This document shows, piece after piece, positions 57,132 to 64,000 of a stretch of 64,000 nucleotides of DNA. A program made the translations under genes and the position numbers. The notes beneath the pieces were generated by a model. It ran no database searches. It had not been told where the DNA came from and was given only the letters and a program-made list of their open reading frames with translations. Source of the stretch: an uncultured Clostridia bacterium (lineage in GTDB: Bacteria > Bacillota > Clostridia > Oscillospirales > Ruminococcaceae); the NCBI GenBank assembly GCA_947627045.1, contig CANQUM010000002.1:62001-126000 (forward strand), given 5' to 3'. Position 1 is the stretch's first letter; each line of letters starts with the position of its first letter.

Positions 57132-58697
57132 ATGGACACATGGTTTATTATACTATTGTGTTGCGGTGCTTTTTTAATTGGTGCTCTTGTATGCGGATTT
57201 ATTGCGTTTAAACTGGGTATTAAATCAAGAATGCGTACTGCGGAAGCAGAAATAGGTTCTGCCGAAAAAGAAGCAGAACGCATTGTTAATGAAGCAAAGA
57301 AGAATGCGGAAAATATTAAAAAAGAAACTTTAATTGAAGCTAAAGAAGAAATACATAAACATCGTTCTGAAGCTGAAAAAGAAATTAAAGACCGCCGCAA
57401 TGAAGTATCCAGACAAGAGCGACGTATCCAGCAAAAAGAAGAATCTATGGACAGAAAACTGGATAACATCGAAAAGAAAGAGGAAGTTTTACAATCTAAG
57501 CTTAAAAAAGCTGACGAAACTTTAGCTGAATCAGACAGAATCAAAAAGAGCCAGCTCGATATGCTTGAGAAAATTTCCGAGTTTACAAAAGAACAGGCAA
57601 AAGAACATCTTTTGTCCAGTCTTGAGGACGAGCTGATACACGAAAAGGCTGTTAAAATTCAGGCATATGAGTCTCAAATCAAAGAGGAATGTGAAAATAA
57701 AGCAAGACAATATATTTCTCTTGCAATTGCCAGATGCTCTGCCGAGCAGGTATCTGAAACAGCGGTATCGGTAGTTCCGCTCCCGAATGATGAGATGAAG
57801 GGAAGAATTATCGGTCGTGAAGGAAGAAATATACGAACAATTGAAACATTAACAGGTGTTGATTTGATTATTGATGATACGCCTGAAGCAATTACTTTAT
57901 CCTGTTTTGATCAGGTAAGACGTGAAATTGCAAGGATTGCTCTTGAAAAGCTCATTCAAGACGGTCGTATTCATCCGACACGAATTGAAGAAGCTGTCGA
58001 TAAGGCAAGACGTGAAGTAGAGTACAAAATCAAACAAGAAGGTGAACGTGCAATACTTGAAACTAACGTTCACGGCATAAACAACGAGTTGATTAAACTG
58101 CTAGGAAGACTCCATTACAGAACAAGCTATCGCCAGAATGTTCTTAATCATTCTATTGAGGTCTCACACCTCGCAGGAATGATGGCTTCAGAACTTGGCG
58201 TTGACGCTAATCTCGCAAGAAGAGCGGGACTTCTCCACGACATTGGTAAAGCTCTAAGCTATGAAATTGAAGGCTCGCATGTTCAGATCGGTGTAGATGT
58301 TTGTAAAAAATATAAAGAGAATCCTGATGTAATTCACGCTATTGAAGCTCATCACGGAGACGTTGAAACAAAAACTGTTGTTGCGGCACTTGTTCAGGCT
58401 GCTGACGCTATCTCGGCTGCTAGACCGGCTGCAAGAAGTGAAAATTACGAAAACTATATTAAGCGTTTAGAGAAACTTGAAGAACTGTGTTCATCATATG
58501 ACGGCGTAGATAAATCCTACGCAATTCAGGCAGGTCGTGAGGTTAGAATTATGGTTCAGCCTGAAAAGATTAACGATGAAAAAATGGTTATCATTGCTCG
58601 CGAAATAGTCAATAAGATTGAAAACGAAATGGACTATCCGGGACAAATCAAGGTTCATTTAATTCGTGAAAGCAGAGCTGTAGAGTATGCTAAATAA
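57132..58697 (+). CDS. rny: Ribonuclease Y
   Basis: 521-residue membrane-anchored endoribonuclease that initiates mRNA decay in Firmicutes. An N-terminal transmembrane helix (residues 3-25) is followed by a long charged coiled coil (about 30-195, with [16 protein letters not shown]), a KH RNA-binding domain ([26 protein letters not shown]) and an HD phosphodiesterase domain ([37 protein letters not shown]). Length is typical. Start ATG after AAGGAGG. It has its own promoter and a structured leader, which could allow the enzyme to control its own mRNA. Confidence 0.97.
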   Translation: MDTWFIILLCCGAFLIGALVCGFIAFKLGIKSRMRTAEAEIGSAEKEAERIVNEAKKNAENIKKETLIEAKEEIHKHRSEAEKEIKDRRNEVSRQERRIQQKEESMDRKLDNIEKKEEVLQSKLKKADETLAESDRIKKSQLDMLEKISEFTKEQAKEHLLSSLEDELIHEKAVKIQAYESQIKEECENKARQYISLAIARCSAEQVSETAVSVVPLPNDEMKGRIIGREGRNIRTIETLTGVDLIIDDTPEAITLSCFDQVRREIARIALEKLIQDGRIHPTRIEEAVDKARREVEYKIKQEGERAILETNVHGINNELIKLLGRLHYRTSYRQNVLNHSIEVSHLAGMMASELGVDANLARRAGLLHDIGKALSYEIEGSHVQIGVDVCKKYKENPDVIHAIEAHHGDVETKTVVAALVQAADAISAARPAARSENYENYIKRLEKLEELCSSYDGVDKSYAIQAGREVRIMVQPEKINDEKMVIIAREIVNKIENEMDYPGQIKVHLIRESRAVEYAK

Positions 58698-58706
58698 TAA
58701 CGCATT

Positions 58707-58741
58707 AAACCCCGATAAGTAATTACTTATCGGGGTTTTTC
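58707..58741 (+). terminator. Terminator after rny
   Basis: AAACCCCGATAAGT and ACTTATCGGGGTTTTT form a perfect stem. 58742-58852 shows no gene. Confidence 0.9.
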
Positions 58742-58852
58742 TGTGCCGTAATTTATACATTCAGCTTTTTCCCTTGCTCTGTACGATGAATTAACTTGGC
58801 TATTTTTATAATGCAGACCTTCAACTGTCATACTGTAAATTGCAAATTGCAC

Positions 58853-58886
58853 AAAAAAGGAGACTAAGCACTTTGCTTAGTCTCCT
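58853..58886 (-). terminator. Terminator of the giant surface protein gene
   Basis: AGGAGACTAAGCA and TGCTTAGTCTCCT pair over a 3-nt loop, with TTTTTT on the minus strand. A similar hairpin lies at 63943-63977. Confidence 0.85.
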
Positions 58887-58937
58887 ATATTTTGAAGTAA
58901 ACAATCAATTAAGTCTAACTAGAAACTATTCGTAAAA

Positions 58938-61900
58938 CTACTTAACTTTAACTTTTCTTAATACGTAGTTCCAACTACTATAAGCCTTATTTGTACTGTT
59001 ACCGCTCTTGTATGTTGTATATGCTCTTACACGTACATAATAGGTCTTCTTGCTCTTTATCTTTTTATTCTTAATTGTTAGTTTCAGCTTCTTAGTAGTC
59101 TTCTTGAGTACTCTAGCATTTTTCTTAAACTTGCTGCTCTTAGAAACTTCAACCTCATAACCCTTAGCGCCGCTAACCTTCTTCCAGTTGACATTAATAG
59201 TCTTCTTAGCCTTGCTCTTAACTTTCAGCTTCTTAATCTTAGCCTGTTTTACCTTTAATGCCTTTGCAGGAATCTTATTTGCAGGTTTAGTAGTTATATT
59301 GCTGTTACTATTTGAATTGTTGCCAGTATTAGAATTGCCATTGTCAACTGATGAATTAGCTACATAGTTAGGATCTTTTACTCCGTCTCTTGTGCAAACA
59401 CCATTCTTATAATTGTGTCCTAATGCAGGAATTACTGACTGTACTACAATAACTCCACCGCATACTGAACAATGTTTACCCTCTGTTAAACCAGACTTAG
59501 TACAAGTTGCTTCAACTGCTTCATCAGTAACAGGTGTGTGTAACTTCATTGGTATTACAATCTGTTCCTTGATTACAGTGTTGCAGACTGAACAGTGTGA
59601 ACCCTCTGTGTATCCAATCTTTGTACATGTCGCCTCAACTGCTTCATCTACTACAACTGTATGAGCTATCTTCTCAATTACTAATTCAGCAGCAGTTACT
59701 TCTTTCTTAGTCGTTACAGAAGTACCGTCGTCTTGTGTTGTGTTTTCATCTACAAATAGCTTCTCACATTCTGAACACTGGTAATGTGCCTTAGTACCTT
59801 CTTCTGTACAAGTTGCAGGTACTTCTTCAATAAGCTCACCATATTCGTGATCTTTTGTAGTTACTACCTTGTCAGCAGTTACTTCGTTCTTAACGCCTTC
59901 AACTTCAACGAACAGCTTAGTACATCTTGAACACTTGTAATATTCAATGTTACCAGGTTCTGTGCAGGTTGCTTCTTTAGCTTCAACCTTTTGATATTCG
60001 TGACCAAGCGGTTCTGAGTCAGGCTTTTCTCTTGTCTGCGTTACATCGCAGCGAGTACATTTAGCCTCCTGAATTTCTTTTTCCTCGCAGGTTGCAGGAG
60101 TCTTTGTCTTATAATTCTCTTCTTTGAATTCGTGTCCCAATTTAGGAGTTACTGTCGGTGGGATAAGTACTACATTACAAACACTACACCTTGTACCTTC
60201 TGTTGAACCAGGATCTGTACAGGTAGCAGCCTTTGCCTGAACGTAAACTTCAGACTGGTGTCCCTTTGCAGGAATTACTAATTTCTCTCTTTCAATTTCA
60301 CTCTCTGGGTTCTTGTCTGTGAAGTACTTTTCACATTCTGAACACTGATAGTGATCCTTCATTCCCGGTTCTGTACAAACATTACGGTCTTTATCCTCAG
60401 CAATAAGTTCGCCATACTGGTGTCCCTTTGCAGTAATCACTAAACCGCTTGCGTCTGTTTCCGTCTTATCATCGTCATTTTTAAAGAGTTTTTCACATGC
60501 TGAACACTTGTAATGTGCAGCAGTTCCTTCATCTGTGCAAGTAGCAGGAACTTCGTCAATAAGCTCGCCGTAATCGTGGCCTAATGCAGCAATTACAAGC
60601 TCTTCAGGATTAGAAATCTCAACGTAATTTAATTCACTTTCAATAGGATTGCCCTTGTCATCAGTTGTTTTGTATGTTGCATTACACTCTGAACATGTAA
60701 CTGAACCATAATTACCAATGTCTTCGCATGTCGGAGCTTTATAAGCAGTCCTATCGGGATTCCATGTATGTTGACCAGCCTTGAGCACTTCAGTAATTGA
60801 TTCAATATACTTCAGATATACACTGCCGTCAAGTGTTTCATTTTCTTCACCTGACACTTCTAGAATCTTTGCAAGCTGTCCGCATACTGTACAATAGTAA
60901 TATGCTTCTCTTGTACATGAAGCCTCAACTTTTTGCCAGCTATGACCTGTAGCCTCAACATTAAAATCATCTAAGCTATCAACTTCAGTTTCAGCATTAG
61001 CATCTTTGAAATATTTTTTACAAGCCTCGCATTGCCAACCGTCAATTGCTCCGCCATCTGTACAAGTGGCATCACCACGCTCTGATACTTGCGTTAGTGG
61101 GAATTGGTGGCCCTTTGCAGGTATCTTTAATTGCTCAGCAGTTGGTTCTTTTCCGCCTTCAACTGCTACATATCCGTTAGGATTAGCTTCAGTGATAGCC
61201 TCTGGCTTAATTAGAATGTATTGTTGACAGTATTTGCATTGGAAATATGCGTATTTACCGTCTGCTTCGCAAGTAGCTTCCTGAGCTTCATCTGCTAAAC
61301 TGTCATAAGCGTGTCCGTATTCGTTTATAGGGAGAGTTTTCTTAGAATTATCCGGATCCATCTCTCCACACCACTTACACTGCTTGTAGCTTGAGTATCC
61401 AGACTCGGTGCAAGTTGGAGCTTTTCCCTCAACTTCTATACTGTATGCCGTATCTGGGTCTTCAGGATCACTTCTATGCTGATATTTTGCAATTTTAACA
61501 TCATCGTGATTTTCAATTATATCTTCGCCATCTGCATCCCATGACCATACATCGCAATTAGCACACTCCCAGTGGAGTTTTGTTCCGTCAGTATCGCACT
61601 TAGCTTCAACTTGTGCTTTAATTTTAAAGTCATGGCCTTTAGCTTCAATTACATCTGTCTCGGTTGCTGTACAATATGGATTAGTACATTTCTTTGTGCC
61701 TTGACCTGGATTTGTACAATCTGCATCATGATCGTCTGTATCCGGAACAACTGTAGGTTCGCTCCAGTTATGAGCTTCCTTAGGTGTTACATAAGCATAT
61801 TTATGTGCGCCGCACTCTTCACATACCTGACGTGTCCAGCCGCCCTGTGTACAATCAAAGTTGCCGTCAGCGTCAAGTCCCGGATATTGCGTTGCCTTAT

Positions 61901-63458
61901 CATCATCTGTAGGATTTAGCTCTGCTTCGCCCCAAGCGTCTTCGCCATTTGCGTCAACGTGATTTTCTGGATTACGCAGTGTAGTCTCTTGTCTGATGAA
62001 GACTTCACCGCAGGCACTACATTTTAAACCTTTAGTCAAACCTGTTTGTGAACACGTAGCAGCTTTCTCATCTAATACTACAGGTGTATGTCCGTTAGCA
62101 GTTGCCTGTTTCTGTAGTTCTGTCACTGCTTGTTCAATGCTTCCGTCGCCAATTTTTGTGCCACTTTCATCACTGAAGTATCCTCCGCAAACTTCACAAA
62201 CGTAGTAAGTATATTCAGGACCATCAGCACTTGCTGTTGGATTAGGACATTTTTCTATTTTTTGTACTTTATATGTATGTGCCTTCAACTCGGTCTCAAA
62301 GTCTGCCATGCCGCCTTTCGCTTCTTGTTCACAATCATCTTTGAAATACTTATTGCAGTTTTGGCACTGCCATCCGTCTGTTGAACCTTTTTCTGTACAA
62401 GTAGATTCTTTTGCAAATGCTACTTGCTTTAAATTGTGTTCACACAAAACACCTATATTTGCTTCTGCAAAATCTTCTGATAAATTAACATCAGCTTCTT
62501 TTGATATCTCTAAATTAAATGTACCTTTAGCCTCAGCGTCAATTACATCATCGCCCGATTTACCGGGAGCCAAACTTTCAACTGTACCGCCTGTTACCTT
62601 TACAGTAGAAGAAGTGATCGTTCCTTTAACGTCATCAGCATCTTCTCCGCCGATGAAAAGTTCACCAATAGTACCACCGCTAACATCAATTTCAGCAGAA
62701 TCCATTGTTCCTCTGTTTACAGACTGAACAAGATCGATATTTCCGCCTTCAATATTTACATTAGCTGTTCCGGTACGACCGTTAGAACCGCCTGCACCAA
62801 CAAATTTAATATCTCCGCCCTTGATATTTACCGTTGTATTTTTGGTATTACTAATACCTTCGCCGCCACCGAATACACTACTTACGGTAGCACCGTCCTC
62901 AACAGTAATAGTTGCGTTGTCAACTACACAAGGAGAACTATTAGCATCCCCTTTGTAAAAAGCATCGCTACAATCTTCAGTACACTTAGTTATAGCACTA
63001 TTTGAAGCAGAACCGCCGCCTTGTACGACTTTTACATTTGAACCGCTCTTTACAACGATTTCTACATTACTAACATGCGACTTGTGCATTCCGCCGCCCC
63101 AAACACTGCCTATCTTAGCACCGTCAACTGTTATTTTAACCGGACCTTTTTCTGCATCAGTATTGTGACTGCCAGCAAAAATATGTATACCGGTAGAAAC
63201 AGACATAGTGCTTCCGTCATCATCACAAGTTACGATATTCTGATTAGGATTATCCGGATCAGGCTTAACTGTGATAGAAATACCATTTGCAAAAAGAATA
63301 TTTCCTGTTGTAGATTCCTGGAAGTCCTCACTAGTCATAAGAGTTAGTTGTTGAGCTTTACCATCTATTGCAGAAACAAAGACCGCAGTAGAAGGTATTG
63401 AACTAACCAATAGTGCAAAACAGCTTATTAAACTTAAAGCTATTCTTTTGATCTTCAA
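58938..63458 (-). CDS. Giant secreted protein with about 19 CxxC repeats and a C-terminal Fn3-like domain
   Basis: 1506-residue exported protein. A signal peptide ends near VSA. Residues about 40-335 form a parallel beta-helix-like region rich in GGG and NVEGGN repeats. From about 345 to 1390 there are about 19 tandem modules of 45-70 residues, each with the pattern ATCTExGxxxxYxCSxCxKxF: one early Cys and a later CxxC pair, arranged like small zinc knuckles or treble-clef units. An Asn/Ser linker and a lysine-rich fibronectin type III-like domain, nearly the same as at the end of the 12319-13875 protein, close it. No sortase motif is seen. The modules may bind metal or adhere; nothing is known. 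Start is TTG after AGAGGT. Confidence 0.82.
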   Translation of the reverse strand: MKIKRIALSLISCFALLVSSIPSTAVFVSAIDGKAQQLTLMTSEDFQESTTGNILFANGISITVKPDPDNPNQNIVTCDDDGSTMSVSTGIHIFAGSHNTDAEKGPVKITVDGAKIGSVWGGGMHKSHVSNVEIVVKSGSNVKVVQGGGSASNSAITKCTEDCSDAFYKGDANSSPCVVDNATITVEDGATVSSVFGGGEGISNTKNTTVNIKGGDIKFVGAGGSNGRTGTANVNIEGGNIDLVQSVNRGTMDSAEIDVSGGTIGELFIGGEDADDVKGTITSSTVKVTGGTVESLAPGKSGDDVIDAEAKGTFNLEISKEADVNLSEDFAEANIGVLCEHNLKQVAFAKESTCTEKGSTDGWQCQNCNKYFKDDCEQEAKGGMADFETELKAHTYKVQKIEKCPNPTASADGPEYTYYVCEVCGGYFSDESGTKIGDGSIEQAVTELQKQATANGHTPVVLDEKAATCSQTGLTKGLKCSACGEVFIRQETTLRNPENHVDANGEDAWGEAELNPTDDDKATQYPGLDADGNFDCTQGGWTRQVCEECGAHKYAYVTPKEAHNWSEPTVVPDTDDHDADCTNPGQGTKKCTNPYCTATETDVIEAKGHDFKIKAQVEAKCDTDGTKLHWECANCDVWSWDADGEDIIENHDDVKIAKYQHRSDPEDPDTAYSIEVEGKAPTCTESGYSSYKQCKWCGEMDPDNSKKTLPINEYGHAYDSLADEAQEATCEADGKYAYFQCKYCQQYILIKPEAITEANPNGYVAVEGGKEPTAEQLKIPAKGHQFPLTQVSERGDATCTDGGAIDGWQCEACKKYFKDANAETEVDSLDDFNVEATGHSWQKVEASCTREAYYYCTVCGQLAKILEVSGEENETLDGSVYLKYIESITEVLKAGQHTWNPDRTAYKAPTCEDIGNYGSVTCSECNATYKTTDDKGNPIESELNYVEISNPEELVIAALGHDYGELIDEVPATCTDEGTAAHYKCSACEKLFKNDDDKTETDASGLVITAKGHQYGELIAEDKDRNVCTEPGMKDHYQCSECEKYFTDKNPESEIEREKLVIPAKGHQSEVYVQAKAATCTDPGSTEGTRCSVCNVVLIPPTVTPKLGHEFKEENYKTKTPATCEEKEIQEAKCTRCDVTQTREKPDSEPLGHEYQKVEAKEATCTEPGNIEYYKCSRCTKLFVEVEGVKNEVTADKVVTTKDHEYGELIEEVPATCTEEGTKAHYQCSECEKLFVDENTTQDDGTSVTTKKEVTAAELVIEKIAHTVVVDEAVEATCTKIGYTEGSHCSVCNTVIKEQIVIPMKLHTPVTDEAVEATCTKSGLTEGKHCSVCGGVIVVQSVIPALGHNYKNGVCTRDGVKDPNYVANSSVDNGNSNTGNNSNSNSNITTKPANKIPAKALKVKQAKIKKLKVKSKAKKTINVNWKKVSGAKGYEVEVSKSSKFKKNARVLKKTTKKLKLTIKNKKIKSKKTYYVRVRAYTTYKSGNSTNKAYSSWNYVLRKVKVK

Positions 63459-63699
63459 TGTTGTTTACCTCTTTTCTTTTATTAATTTAATTCATTATAA
63501 AATGTATATATAATACTAAACGTGGGATAACGCCTAGAATTATAACTAAAATAAGTATACAGTATTGCCTAATTAAACAAGTAAAAATTTTAAAAACTTA
63601 TTTTTACATTTGTGTGAATTAGATTGGGCACATAACATAATTGATTATTCGACAATAATTTTAGTATGTACAAAACACAAATCTCAAAACTGTAGGTTA

Positions 63700-63728
63700 A
63701 TTATATCATATAGTAAACCAAATTGCAA
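63700..63728 (-). promoter_or_regulatory. Promoter of the giant surface protein gene
   Basis: Minus-strand TTGCAA (complement of 63723-63728), 17 bp, TATAAT (complement of 63700-63705), leaving a 230-nt leader. The stretch 63729-63940 is AT-rich and I see nothing in it. Confidence 0.7.
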
Positions 63729-63942
63729 CACTTAATTATTAACAATTTTATTTTAATATTTACACCAGAACATATTTAATCTGTCAAATAGAAAATAAGC
63801 AATTTGTAAAATATGAACAATTTAGTATTACAATTATACCACCTTTAGACATAAAATGCAATAGTAAATTTGCTTAAAATTGAATTTTATTTTATTAAAT
63901 TTAAGATAGCTATGCAGTATTAATTTATCATAGGCTAAATGC

Positions 63943-63977
63943 AAAGAGAGACTAAGTATAAAACTTAGCCTCTCTTT
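63943..63977 (-). terminator. Terminator-like hairpin near the right edge
   Basis: AAAGAGAG-CTAAG and CTTAG-CTCTCTTT form a stem. The hairpin and the following AGTAAACAA text resemble 58853-58910, the end of the giant surface protein gene, suggesting that a related minus-strand gene ends just beyond the window. Confidence 0.55.
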
Positions 63978-64000
63978 AGGAAGTAAACAAATCCATTGAA

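Overview
The window looks like chromosome of a low-GC Gram-positive gut anaerobe of the class Clostridia, probably close to Ruminococcaceae. This is an inference from the gene set: formate-THF ligase, an NfnAB pair, a GH95 fucosidase, lysine-rich Fn3-type surface proteins, T-box, TPP and preQ1 leaders, and sigma-A promoters of the TTGACA-17-TATAAT type. I could run no homology search, so family names rest on motifs I can read.

Layout. 1-2574 is a truncated YfhO-type membrane protein, followed by a CHAP-domain hydrolase without a signal peptide (2674-3342). 3506-5007 is the most unusual part: twelve tandem, same-strand transcription units with no plausible gene. Each has a near-perfect sigma-A promoter (TTGACA, always a 17-bp spacer), a 65-80 nt hairpin RNA and a T-rich tail. 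Four apical-loop classes are distributed over the units, and several stem changes are compensated on the other arm. 5130-8913 holds a CDF cation exporter, a TPP-riboswitch-controlled ThiT, tRNA-Ser(TGA), a second tandem array of terminator-like hairpins (7405-8030) and a polysaccharide deacetylase. 9034-12226 carries phosphofructokinase and class II aldolase with a type I toxin-antitoxin locus between them, then preQ1-regulated QueT. 12319-20735 carries a secreted YD-like repeat protein, a 6S-like RNA, an EF-G paralogue, a radical SAM protein, a PHP phosphatase, an ECF S component, a DUF1015 protein and RpiB. 20971-29320 carries TsaB, TsaE, a membrane protein, formate-THF ligase, RsmE, UvrC and a CPA2-type antiporter. 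A second type I toxin-antitoxin locus (29636-29979) precedes nfnAB, an orphan HlyD-like lipoprotein, HemW and LepA. 37200-40130 has an AT-rich ORFan and a GH95 fucosidase. 40329-53738 is a 13.4-kb minus-strand operon for an unusual carbohydrate ABC system. 54252-63458 holds thrS with a Thr T-box, RNase Y and a 1506-residue surface protein with about 19 CxxC repeats.

How it fits together. The housekeeping genes are ordinary. The accessory signal lies in small RNAs and repeats: the twelve-unit hairpin RNA array, the post-tRNA hairpin array, two related type I toxin loci, and a dispersed repeat family that has supplied the same C-terminal tail to two unrelated proteins (TsaB and the antiporter) and a related tail to a third. 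The sugar operon combines two MalFG-type permease pairs with LolD/MacB-type ATPases (one fused to an AbrB-like domain), a solute-binding protein with a long carbohydrate-binding-like N-terminus, a DUF5696-like secreted protein, a YIP1-like membrane protein and a beta-propeller/TPR membrane protein.
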